A stretch of 64,000 nucleotides of DNA, taken from positions 1 through 64,000 of the forward strand of contig NZ_JALBYU010000024.1 in assembly GCF_029963765.1 (NCBI RefSeq). Direction: 5' to 3'. Position numbers and translations under genes: made by a program. Positions 36,224 through 43,910 of the stretch are shown one piece after another; position 1 is the first letter of the stretch, and every line of letters begins with the position of its first letter. Source of the stretch: Pseudomonas sp. UYIF39. GTDB taxonomy: Bacteria > Pseudomonadota > Gammaproteobacteria > Pseudomonadales > Pseudomonadaceae. The notes below the pieces were generated by a model that saw only the letters and a list, made by a program, of their open reading frames with translations, searched no databases and was not told where the DNA came from.

Positions 36224-36766
36224 ATGGCCCAGCCGTCCACGACCTACAAGTTTGAACTGAACCTTACCGACCTCGACCGCAGCGTGTACGAGAGCGTGAA
36301 GCAGACCATCGCCCGTCACCCTTCGGAAACTGAAGAGCGCATGACCGTGCGGCTGCTGGCCTACGCCTTCTGGTACAACGAGCAGTTGTCGTTCGGTCGC
36401 GGTCTGTCAGACGTGGACGAACCTGCCCTGTGGGAAAAGAGCCTGGACGACCGCGTTCTGCACTGGATCGAAGTCGGCCAGCCCGACGCCGATCGCCTGA
36501 CCTGGTGCTCTCGTCGCACCGAGCGCACCAGCCTGCTGGCCTACGGCAGCCTGCGCGTCTGGGAGACCAAAGTGATCCCGGCGATCAAGAACCTGAAAAA
36601 CGTGCACATCGCTGCTGTTCCGCAGGAAGTGCTGGAAACCCTGGCCAAAGACATGCCCCGGGTTATCAAGTGGGATGTGATGATCAGCGAAGGGACGATT
36701 TTCGTCACCGACGACCGTGGTCAGCACGAAGTCCAGTTGCAGTGGCTGAGCGGCGAACGCGGCTGA
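36224..36766 (+). CDS. yaeQ: YaeQ family protein
   Basis: A 180-aa protein with the YaeQ fold, related to PD-(D/E)XK nucleases: KFELNLTDLDRSVYESVKQT, RHPSETEERMTVRLLAYAFW, DVDEPALWEKSLDDRVLHWI and SRRTERTSLLAYGS. YaeQ has been reported to suppress loss of RfaH, but its true role is unclear. It lies 66 bp before recJ on the same strand, in the order I recall for P. aeruginosa. Confidence 0.9.
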   Translation: MAQPSTTYKFELNLTDLDRSVYESVKQTIARHPSETEERMTVRLLAYAFWYNEQLSFGRGLSDVDEPALWEKSLDDRVLHWIEVGQPDADRLTWCSRRTERTSLLAYGSLRVWETKVIPAIKNLKNVHIAAVPQEVLETLAKDMPRVIKWDVMISEGTIFVTDDRGQHEVQLQWLSGERG

Positions 36767-36832
36767 TAATTCGCTGCTGGTCCGCGTTACCCGTTTTTAT
36801 CCTACGTATCCAAGAGAAGCACCTGTCACCCC

Positions 36833-38542
36833 ATGCGCATCGAACCTCGCCTGTTGCCCGACACCCTGCCATTCCTCGGTGATTTGCCGCCGCTGCTGAC
36901 TCGCCTTTACGCGGCGCGCGGCGTGTTGTCCGAGGCTGAACTGGACAAGAGCCTGGCGCGGTTGATTCCGTACCAGCAACTCAAGGGCATCGATGCGGCG
37001 GTGGACTTGCTGGTGACGGCGCTCGAGCAGCGTCAGCGGATTCTGATCGTCGGTGACTTCGACGCCGATGGCGCGACGGCCAGCACCGTGGGCATGTTGG
37101 GCTTGCGCCTGCTGGGCGCGGCGCACGTCGACTATTTGGTGCCGAACCGGTTCGAGTATGGCTACGGCCTGACGCCGGAAATCGTTGAAGTGGCGCTGAC
37201 CCGTACACCACAACTGCTGATCACTGTGGACAACGGTATCTCCAGCGTTGAAGGCGTGGCAGCGGCGAAAAAGGCTGGGCTCCAGGTGCTGGTCACCGAC
37301 CACCACTTGCCCGGTGACGAGTTGCCGCTGGCCGATGCCATCGTCAATCCGAACCAGCCGGGTTGCGAGTTTCCGAGCAAGGCGCTGGCCGGCGTCGGGG
37401 TGATTTTCTATGTGCTGATGGCCTTGCGTGCGCGTTTGCGCAGCCTCGGTTGGTACGAGAGCAAGCCGCAGCCGAACATCGGCGAGTTGCTGGACTTGGT
37501 GGCGCTGGGCAGCGTCGCCGACGTGGTGCCGTTGGATGCCAACAACCGGATTCTGGTGCACCAAGGCCTGGAACGGATTCGCGCCGGGCGTGCTCGGCCG
37601 GGGATCAAGGCGATCCTCGAAGTCGCCAAGCGTGACCACACGCGCATCACCTCTACCGACCTGGGTTTCATTGTTGGCCCGCGTCTGAACGCGGCGGGGC
37701 GTCTGGATGACATGAGCCTGGGCATCGAATGCCTGCTCACCGAAGATGCCGGTCTGGCGCGTGAAATGGCCGCTCAACTCGACGGCATGAACCAGGACCG
37801 CAAATCCATCGAGCAGGGCATGCAGCGTGAAGCGCTGGCTCAACTGAAGGATTTGCCGGTCGAGTCGATGCCGTTCGGCTTGTGCCTGTTCGATCCCGAG
37901 TGGCACCAGGGTGTCATCGGAATCCTTGCATCGCGTATGAAAGATCGCTATTTCCGCCCGACCATTGCCTTTGCCGATGCCGGCGATGGCTTGCTCAAGG
38001 GCTCGGGGCGTTCGGTTCAGGGTTTTCATATTCGTGACGCCTTGAGCGTGGTGGCGGCGCAGCATCCGAACCTGATCAGCAAATACGGCGGCCATGCGAT
38101 GGCCGCCGGCCTGACGCTGCCAGAAGCGAATTTTCCGTTGTTTGCCGAAGCCTTTGATGCGGAAGTGCGTAGGCAATTACGCGAAGAAGACCTGACGGGG
38201 CGATTGCTGTCGGACGGCACGTTGGCGGTCGAGGAATTCCACCTCGAACTGGCCCGCGCCCTGCGCCATGCCGGACCTTGGGGGCAGCACTTCCCGGAAC
38301 CGCTGTTCCACGGCGTGTTCCAGTTGGTTGAGCAGCGAGTGGTCGGCGAGCGGCACCTCAAAGTGGTGCTGAAGAGTGAGTGTGGTTCGGTAAAACTGGA
38401 TGGCATTGCCTTCGGCATCGACCGCGACATCTGGCCGAATCCGACCATCAAGTGGGTGGAATTGGCCTACAAACTCGACCTCAACGAGTTTCGTGGCAAC
38501 GAGACGGTGCAGTTGATGATTGCCCACATCGAACCGCGTTGA
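36833..38542 (+). CDS. recJ: Single-stranded-DNA-specific exonuclease RecJ
   Basis: RecJ (569 aa) is a 5'-3' ssDNA exonuclease used in RecF-type recombination and mismatch repair. The DHH phosphoesterase motifs are present: LIVGDFDADGATASTVG (motif I), the DHH signature in VTDHHLPGDELP, DLVALGSVADVVPLD, and a DHHA1 domain with GFHIRDALS and KYGGHAMAAGLTL. A C-terminal OB-like domain ends the protein. Length is normal. Confidence 0.96.
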   Translation: MRIEPRLLPDTLPFLGDLPPLLTRLYAARGVLSEAELDKSLARLIPYQQLKGIDAAVDLLVTALEQRQRILIVGDFDADGATASTVGMLGLRLLGAAHVDYLVPNRFEYGYGLTPEIVEVALTRTPQLLITVDNGISSVEGVAAAKKAGLQVLVTDHHLPGDELPLADAIVNPNQPGCEFPSKALAGVGVIFYVLMALRARLRSLGWYESKPQPNIGELLDLVALGSVADVVPLDANNRILVHQGLERIRAGRARPGIKAILEVAKRDHTRITSTDLGFIVGPRLNAAGRLDDMSLGIECLLTEDAGLAREMAAQLDGMNQDRKSIEQGMQREALAQLKDLPVESMPFGLCLFDPEWHQGVIGILASRMKDRYFRPTIAFADAGDGLLKGSGRSVQGFHIRDALSVVAAQHPNLISKYGGHAMAAGLTLPEANFPLFAEAFDAEVRRQLREEDLTGRLLSDGTLAVEEFHLELARALRHAGPWGQHFPEPLFHGVFQLVEQRVVGERHLKVVLKSECGSVKLDGIAFGIDRDIWPNPTIKWVELAYKLDLNEFRGNETVQLMIAHIEPR

Positions 38543-38741
38543 TGCGAACTTCTGGCACCCAATCCACCTGAACCCTCCACCATCCCCCGATGTCGACTAG
38601 TCTCTAAGCACTGCTTGATTATCCTTGTGACGTCTTGTCGAATTTTTTGCCCGCGGGGGCGGGTGTTGCACCTCTTTCCTGTCACTCGTCGACTTTTCAA
38701 ACAGAACCCTGGAGCCTGCCCACTGATTCGAGAGGTGCCCC

Positions 38742-39848
38742 ATGAGTCTGCTGCTTGAACCCTATACCCTTCGCCAATTGACCCTGCTCAACCGCATTGC
38801 GGTGTCGCCGATGTGCCAGTACTCCAGCGTTGATGGACTGGCCAATGACTGGCACCTGGTCCACCTCGGCAGCCGCGCTGTCGGCGGCGCCGGCCTGGTG
38901 TTTACCGAAGCCACGGCAGTGACCGCCGACGGACGCATCACCGCCGAGGACCTCGGCCTGTGGAACGATGAACAGATCGAACCGTTGCAACGCATCACGC
39001 GTTTCATTGCGGCTCAAGGCGCTGTGGCCGGCATTCAATTGGCCCACGCCGGGCGTAAGGCCAGCACCCATCGGCCGTGGATCGGTAAACATGGCAGCGT
39101 CAAACCCGAAGACGGTGGCTGGGTTCCGGTGGGCCCATCGCCGATTGCTTTCGATCCGCAGCACACCCACCCCAGGCAGCTCGATGATGGCGAGATCGCT
39201 GAAGTCATTCAGGCCTTTGTCGCTTCAGCCCAGCGAGCACTGATCGCCGGTTTCAAAGTGGTGGAAATACACGCCGCCCACGGTTACCTGTTGCATCAGT
39301 TTCTTTCGCCCCTGAGCAATCAGCGGCGCGATCAATATGGTGGTTCGTTCGAGAATCGCATCCGGCTGGTGCTGCAAGTCACCGAAGCGGTGCGTGCGGT
39401 GTGGCCTGAAGAGCTACCGCTGTTCGTGCGGGTGTCGGCCACCGATTGGGTGGAAGACGGCTGGAATCCCGATGAAACGGTCGAGCTGGCGCGACGCCTC
39501 AAAACGTTGGGCGTAGACCTGATTGACGTCTCGTCGGGCGGTACGGCGGCGAACGCCGAGATTCCTACAGGTCCCGGTTATCAGACCCGTTTCGCCGAAC
39601 GTGTGCGCAAAGAGTCAGGTATTGCCACCGGCACGGTAGGAATGATCACCGAACCGGCCCAGGCCGAGCACATTCTGCGCACCTGCCAGGCTGACATCAT
39701 CTTCCTGGCCCGTGAGTTGCTGCGTGATCCGTACTGGCCGCTGCACGCCGATGATGACCTGGGGGGACGCAAAGCCATCTGGCCGGCGCAGTATCAGCGG
39801 GCCACCCATCGTGAACAGCCGATTCATGAGTCGGATTTGCGCGACTGA
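38742..39848 (+). CDS. Old Yellow Enzyme family oxidoreductase (YqjM/XenA-like)
   Basis: A 368-aa FMN-dependent ene-reductase that would use NAD(P)H to reduce activated C=C bonds. It belongs to the thermophilic-like class: Cys25 in VSPMCQYSS, HLGSRAVGGAGLVFTEATAV, QLAHAGRKAS, the substrate His pair EIHAAHGYLLHQFLSPLSN, YGGSFENRIR and a C-terminal phosphate-binding part. Start ATG 38742 follows GAGAGGTGCCCC. It resembles P. putida XenA in type but differs enough that I give no symbol. Confidence 0.85.
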   Translation: MSLLLEPYTLRQLTLLNRIAVSPMCQYSSVDGLANDWHLVHLGSRAVGGAGLVFTEATAVTADGRITAEDLGLWNDEQIEPLQRITRFIAAQGAVAGIQLAHAGRKASTHRPWIGKHGSVKPEDGGWVPVGPSPIAFDPQHTHPRQLDDGEIAEVIQAFVASAQRALIAGFKVVEIHAAHGYLLHQFLSPLSNQRRDQYGGSFENRIRLVLQVTEAVRAVWPEELPLFVRVSATDWVEDGWNPDETVELARRLKTLGVDLIDVSSGGTAANAEIPTGPGYQTRFAERVRKESGIATGTVGMITEPAQAEHILRTCQADIIFLARELLRDPYWPLHADDDLGGRKAIWPAQYQRATHREQPIHESDLRD

Positions 39849-39865
39849 TTGATGCTGTAAAACCA

Positions 39866-39898
39866 AAAAGCCCCGGTCGAGTTGACCGGGGCTTTTGC
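39866..39898. terminator. Bidirectional terminator between convergent genes
   Basis: An 11-bp perfect stem AAGCCCCGGTC / GACCGGGGCTT flanked by A-rich and T-rich sides, so it can stop both the rightward oxidoreductase gene and leftward opgD. Confidence 0.9.
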
Positions 39899-39911
39899 GT
39901 TTCTGCAGCTG

Positions 39912-41537
39912 TCAGGTGTATTTGCGCTTCTCAGGTGCAGGCGGGAAATACTGGTACAACCAGGTTTCACTCAACGTGCGGTCATGGGTGCGTATGAACA
40001 ACCGCAGCTCCACTGGTTCTACGCTGTCATTGGTCGGGTACCAGTCAAAGGTAATGCGGTAACCCTTGATGTCATCCAGCACCAGCACGTTGAAGTCCTT
40101 GACCTGCCCATTCGAGCACGTGACCACCGGCTCGATCCCCGCGCCTTCAGGCAAGCGATCCAGACCGCCACCCGTGAAGTCCACGGCAAACCGTCGAGCC
40201 CAAACCTCCGGGTAATGCTCGCCGGGGGCCCAGCCTTCGATGAAGCCGCCCATGCCTGAACGAGTGGCGTTGACCCGCGCCAACGGCGTGCCGACCGGTG
40301 GCAGTGCGCTCCAGTACAGCTTGTAGCCGTAGTTCAGGGAGTCGCCGGCCGCGACCGGTTTTTTCGGGGTCCAGAATGCGACGATGTTATCCAGGGTTTC
40401 GCCGGTTGTAGGAATTTCCATCAGATCAATAGAGCCTTCGCCCCACGCGGTCGTGGGTTCTACCCACAGGCTCGGACGCTTGCTGTACCAGTCGACGGTG
40501 TCTTGATAGCTGTCGAACTCATGATCGGTCTGCACCAGACCGAAACCTTTCGGGTCGGTGTCGGCAAAGGCGTTGAATTGCAGGGTGGCCGGGTTGTTGA
40601 GCGGGCGGCAGATCCACTCGCCGTTGCCACGCCACATGGCCAGGCGATCAGAGTCGTGGATTTGCGGGTGAATCGTGTCGCACATGCGCCGTTCATGGGT
40701 GCCGCAGCTGAACATGCTGGTCATCGGCGCGATGCCCAGTTGTTCGATGGCGGTGCGCGCATTGATGTGTGCGTCGATGCCCATGACGACCTGGCTGGCC
40801 TGACAGTCGATGTCGAAACGGTAGGCACCGGTGGCGCTCGGTGAATCCAGCAGGGCGTAGACCACGAAACGGGTACTGTCCTTGTCCGGAGTCTCGAACC
40901 AGAATTTGGTGAAGTCCGGGAATTCTTCACGCTTCTTGGCATAGGTATCAATCGCCAGACCGCGTGCCGACAGACCGTACTGGCCTGAGGCATCGACCGC
41001 ACGGAAATAGCTGGCGCCGAGGAAGGACAGCACGTCGTGCTGGTCCAGCTCCGGGGCCTTGAACAGCTTGAACCCGGAAAACCCCAAGTCGCCTGTGAGC
41101 TGCTTGGTGTCGACCGTGGTTTTTTCATAGTTGAACAGGGACGGGCGGAAATGCACCTCTCGCGCCTGACGTGTCTTGGGGTCGACGCTGTACATGCGCA
41201 CCGGTTGTTTGAAACCCATGCCCACGTGGAAGAACTGCACATCCAGCTGACCGTTGAGGTCATTCCACAGCGAGTGGTTGCCGTCGTAGCGGATCGCGTT
41301 GAAGTTCTGCGGCGTCATGGTCGCCAGGGTCGGCGGCAGCACCTGCTTGGTGTCCTGATAGCGATTGCCGGCGAGCTGCTTGGCCTGGATCTTCAGCGCT
41401 TCGAAGTCGAACGCCTGAGCTTCGCCATCCGCCGCGCCGGTACCGGCCCAGGCCCACGAAGCCAGCAGGCCGGTGGCTGATAATCCGGTATAGGCAGCGA
41501 TGGCCATGGATGCTTTGAGCAAATTCCTGCGGTGCAT
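39912..41537 (-). CDS. opgD: Glucan biosynthesis protein OpgD (MdoD)
   Basis: A 541-aa periplasmic protein of the OpgG/OpgD family involved in the structure of osmoregulated periplasmic glucans. The N-terminus MHRRNLLKASMAIAAYTGLS is a twin-arginine (Tat) signal, cut near AWA about residue 31. The mature part has NAIRYDGNHSLWNDL, FRPSLFNYEK, NDSEY-like aromatic patches and the conserved acidic loop DHEFDSYQDTVDWYSKRPSL. ATG 41537 is chosen because it puts the Tat motif at the extreme N-terminus; the frame is open to 41627. Its partner opgGH genes are not in this window. Confidence 0.93.
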   Translation of the reverse strand: MHRRNLLKASMAIAAYTGLSATGLLASWAWAGTGAADGEAQAFDFEALKIQAKQLAGNRYQDTKQVLPPTLATMTPQNFNAIRYDGNHSLWNDLNGQLDVQFFHVGMGFKQPVRMYSVDPKTRQAREVHFRPSLFNYEKTTVDTKQLTGDLGFSGFKLFKAPELDQHDVLSFLGASYFRAVDASGQYGLSARGLAIDTYAKKREEFPDFTKFWFETPDKDSTRFVVYALLDSPSATGAYRFDIDCQASQVVMGIDAHINARTAIEQLGIAPMTSMFSCGTHERRMCDTIHPQIHDSDRLAMWRGNGEWICRPLNNPATLQFNAFADTDPKGFGLVQTDHEFDSYQDTVDWYSKRPSLWVEPTTAWGEGSIDLMEIPTTGETLDNIVAFWTPKKPVAAGDSLNYGYKLYWSALPPVGTPLARVNATRSGMGGFIEGWAPGEHYPEVWARRFAVDFTGGGLDRLPEGAGIEPVVTCSNGQVKDFNVLVLDDIKGYRITFDWYPTNDSVEPVELRLFIRTHDRTLSETWLYQYFPPAPEKRKYT

Positions 41538-41883
41538 AAGTTCAACCTGTCGTGAACAATCCCGCGCCGTTCCTGGCACGTGCTGGATCAAAAATAAAGG
41601 TTCGGACATGCCTTCGGCCAAACGCAACGGACATTAAACAGATAACAAATAGCTTAAACCGTTCGGTTGTGTAGAAAAAATGATGGGTAGCACTTTGGCT
41701 TCGTGGCAATGAAACAAGAAATGTCGGTTAAGTTTTCCGACAGTACTTTCTGATTTATAGGGCATTTCTGCTTTTTTTGACTAATTACTCTAAAAATCGC
41801 TTTTCAGCGCCACGATAGTTCCTATTCTGTGTTCATGACCGACCTCTGCCCTTCAGGCCGGCGACTACAAAAAGGAGAGGGCG
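41538..41883. other. AT-rich gap with a short palindrome
   Basis: A 346-bp intergenic stretch, AT-richer than its surroundings. The only structure seen is TGTCGG-ttaagtttt-CCGACA at 41722-41742, a 21-bp dyad that could be an operator. No coding frame was accepted. Confidence 0.5.
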
Positions 41884-42114
41884 ATGCGGTTTTTGAAGTT
41901 TTCTCGGGCTTATAGAAGGACATCGTCCATGACGAAAGTACAAGGCATCACCCAGTTGCTGGGAATCTTTCCTTGCCTGACCACAGTGCGCCGAAGGCGT
42001 CGGCTCAGTTCGGACGAGATGAAATTGTTGGAGCGCTATCGAGAGCTGTCGGAAAGCGACCAGATTGCGATGCGGTATCTGGTGGAGGCGATGAGGAGTG
42101 TTTCGCGGTTTTGA
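41884..42114 (+). CDS. Small hypothetical protein
   Basis: A 76-aa basic protein I cannot assign. The second half is a likely helical region (LSSDEMKLLERYRELSESDQ, then IAMRYLVEAMRSVSRF) that recalls the C-terminal tails of some HTH regulators, but there is no HTH. Two starts are possible: ATG 41884 with an excellent AAAGGAGAGG site, and ATG 41929 (61 aa) with GAAGGA 8 bases upstream. The first 15 residues look unstructured, so the shorter form may be the product. A terminator follows at 42145. Confidence 0.6.
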   Translation: MRFLKFSRAYRRTSSMTKVQGITQLLGIFPCLTTVRRRRRLSSDEMKLLERYRELSESDQIAMRYLVEAMRSVSRF

Positions 42115-42144
42115 AGGAAGGAGATTGAGGCATGCTGGGAAACC

Positions 42145-42174
42145 AAAGGGATGGACTGCAAAGTCCGTCCCTTT
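42145..42174. terminator. Hairpin between convergent genes
   Basis: AAAGGGATGGACT / AGTCCGTCCCTTT, a 13-bp stem with one G-T pair and a 4-base loop, between the small gene at 41884 and the leftward bro-like pseudogene. Confidence 0.8.
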
Positions 42175-42184
42175 GTGCATCAAC

Positions 42185-42679
42185 TCAACCAGTGGTGAAT
42201 GGCCGCTGTGCCTGCATCAGATCAGGCATATCCCGCCACTTGATCCAGGCCTGATGCTGCCAATGCAGCAGCGGCACCGAGATCCCGGCCCACTGCAATG
42301 AACTCAGGCTTGGAATGTTATCCACAGATGCCGCTTTCGATTCACGCAGCATTGGCATGACCACGTTGCTCAACCACTGGCGAAGGTTTCGGTTTTCCGG
42401 GACGAAATGGTGCACCAGAAGGGCATACATCCCTGATTCGCTGACCATCAGTGATTCGAAAGTTTTCCCATTCTTGAGCAACCAGACGTATCGACGCTGG
42501 TCCGGATCAAGTTTCAGGGTGAGGCGTTGGTGCATCGGGCGGCCCATCAAGCGACCGAGATCCTGGACTCAGAACCAGGCTTGGTTGTCCTGCATGAAGG
42601 CGGGGAGGAAGCGGTTGTGGCGGGTGAAGATGGTTGGGGAGAAGTAAGGTAAAAGCGAGTTTTGAGCGTGTGCTGACAT
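42185..42679 (-). pseudogene. BRO-N / phage antirepressor-like gene with in-frame TGA
   Basis: One continuous reading frame of 165 codons from ATG 42679 (GGAAG ribosome site 8 bases upstream) to the stop at 42185, broken only by TGA at 42569-42571, codon 37. Residues before it (IFTRHNRFLPAFMQDNQAWF) and after it (VQDLGRLMGRPMHQRLTLKL, later MVSESGMYALLVHHF and NLRQWLSNVVMPMLRES) form a typical BRO-N fold. From memory, homologues have Cys after WF, so TGC-to-TGA is a likely single change. Translation could restart at ATG 42547, giving a 120-aa C-terminal piece. BRO-N proteins are DNA-binding, often phage-linked. Confidence 0.75.
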
Positions 42680-42975
42680 GAAGTGACTTCCGTTTTGAGT
42701 AGGAAAGTCGCCACCAACCCTTCGACAGGTTGGGTGGCGGACCGAGTGGCGTTCGAAGTCGGGACACTTCCAATCAAAACGGAAGCCGGAAGGCCCGCGC
42801 CACACGGCCCGCCATAAATCAGAACTGAAGACATGAAACTGCCTCAATTCTATGGGGGCGCGTAAGCACCGTTTTGAAATTTCCCGGCTTCGACCCCGGG
42901 TCGCTGATTTGGCAGCGACGAGGTAAAGCCTATCGTTCAGGCGCTCGCGGCGCCAAGTCTACCTTGGCGCCGCAT
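42680..42975 (-). other. Hairpin-rich region upstream of the bro-like gene
   Basis: About 290 bp packed with inverted repeats: a long-range 12-bp pair CTTCCGTTTTGA (42687-42698) / TCAAAACGGAAG (42774-42785) enclosing CGCCACCAACC/GGTTGGGTGGCG (42709-42739); GCC-GGAA-GGC (42785-42794); CCCGG/CCGGG (42883-42900); TCGCTG/CAGCGA (42901-42918); and GCGGCGCCAAG/CTTGGCGCCGC (42947-42973). On the minus strand this would be the 5' leader of the bro-like gene. No convincing coding frame overlaps it. It may be a structured RNA leader or a clustered DNA element. Confidence 0.55.
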
Positions 42976-43086
42976 GCTGTAGGAATCAGAGTCTTTTCTG
43001 GAAGGCTTGATCTTTAGGAACTTCCTGTTTTTGCATGACAGTCAGCGCCACGCGGCGTTTGACTGGAAACTCTATTTTCATTGTCT

Positions 43087-43236
43087 ATGGTCAAAAAGCG
43101 CCAAGGAAATTTCGGTGCTTATGGACAGGGTTTAAAAATGGAGAATGCCTTGAAAGTATCCCTCAAACAGATAGACGGTCCTTGGGGCCATCCCAAGGTG
43201 GGAAAGATCTACGTCGCGGCATTAACTTGGAAATGA
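43087..43236 (+). CDS. Possible 49-aa protein upstream of the SLOG-like gene
   Basis: A short frame ending HPKVGKIYVAALTWK whose TGA lies 5 bp before the ATG of the next gene, a spacing typical of translational coupling. There is no good ribosome site at ATG 43087, and an inner ATG at 43138 is no better. A competing 68-codon frame from 43035 ends with its TAG directly before the same ATG. At most one of the two is real; both may be chance. Confidence 0.25.
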   Translation: MVKKRQGNFGAYGQGLKMENALKVSLKQIDGPWGHPKVGKIYVAALTWK

Positions 43237-43241
43237 GATAG

Positions 43242-43832
43242 ATGACAACTGTATTTATTGCGGGCTCTATTAATATCAAGCACCTTGATCCGAAGGTTAA
43301 AGAGCGTATCAATAATATCGTTGATTCAGAGTTTGATGTCGTGGTTGGCGACGCAGGTGGAGCCGATACTTCTATTCAAGAGTATCTGTTGAGCCTGGCT
43401 CGATCTAAAACTACTATTTATTGCAGTGGCGTGGTCCCGCGAAACAATCTTGGAGAGTGGCCCGCTAGAATCGTGGAAACCAAGCACTCCAAAGGGTCGC
43501 GAGCTTTTTTTACGGCGAAGGATGTTGTCATGGCCGAGGCTGCGGATTACGGCTTGATGATATGGGATGCAAAAAGTACTGGAACACTGAGTAACGTAAT
43601 TGAGTTGTTGTCTCAAAAGAAAAATTCGCTAGTTTTCGTTAATAAAGAAAAAGCTTTTAAAGTGGTAGGAAATGTGAGTCAGCTTGATGGGCTTGTTGCA
43701 TTTATGTCGGACTACGCCAAACAAAAGGCAGATGAAAAAATCAAACTTTTCGATCAGCATATCTGTGCTGAAGCACGATCAAGCAGAACTGTTGCTTTGA
43801 TGGCTTTCTCTTCAGTCAATAGCCGCCATTAA
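43242..43832 (+). CDS. SLOG/Rossmann-like protein, AT-rich accessory gene
   Basis: A 196-aa protein with alternating strands and helices: VFIAGSINIKHLD (strand 1, Gly-Ser loop), FDVVVGDAGGADTSIQEYL, TTIYCSGVVPRNNLGEW, MAEAADYGLMIWDAKSTGTL and NSLVFVNKEKAF. The GD-x-GGAD and DxKSxGTL motifs fit a nucleotide- or nucleotide-sugar-binding SLOG-type fold (DprA/LOG superfamily), by eye only. A hand count of 43261-43320 gives 40% GC, well below the neighbours, so recent transfer is likely. It ends before a 10-bp-stem hairpin. Function unknown; a role in phage defence or mobile-element biology is only a guess. Confidence 0.6.
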   Translation: MTTVFIAGSINIKHLDPKVKERINNIVDSEFDVVVGDAGGADTSIQEYLLSLARSKTTIYCSGVVPRNNLGEWPARIVETKHSKGSRAFFTAKDVVMAEAADYGLMIWDAKSTGTLSNVIELLSQKKNSLVFVNKEKAFKVVGNVSQLDGLVAFMSDYAKQKADEKIKLFDQHICAEARSSRTVALMAFSSVNSRH

Positions 43833-43834
43833 CT

Positions 43835-43893
43835 CCCCTTTCTCTAGAAGTGTGAGAAAGGGGATATTTCAGCGCCGGCACCACTAGCGGTGC
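43835..43893 (+). terminator. Two hairpins after the SLOG-like gene
   Basis: A perfect 10-bp stem CCCCTTTCTC / GAGAAAGGGG (43835-43863) starts 3 bp after the stop. A second stem GGCACC/GGTGCC (about 43876-43893) follows. No long T-tract, but they separate this gene from the convergent APC permease. Confidence 0.6.
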
Positions 43894-43910
43894 CGAGCGA
43901 GCAAAAAACC

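Noticed and set aside
36797..38176. 459-codon open frame antisense to recJ
   Set aside because: Same cause as above; recJ motifs are on the plus strand and the antisense translation has no recognisable fold.
42530..42571. Selenocysteine insertion element after the TGA in the bro-like gene
   Set aside because: No clear stem with an apical loop at the usual distance was visible by eye, and BRO-N proteins are not known selenoproteins. Kept only as something to test.
42547..42834. 95-codon minus-strand frame beside the bro-like gene
   Set aside because: It is in another frame from the conserved BRO-N sequence and has a low-complexity translation.
42145..43900. Intact prophage or integron
   Set aside because: Only one broken BRO-N gene and one lone AT-rich gene are present. 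No integrase, structural genes, attachment repeats or attC-like sites were seen; xerD at 27157 is the housekeeping recombinase.
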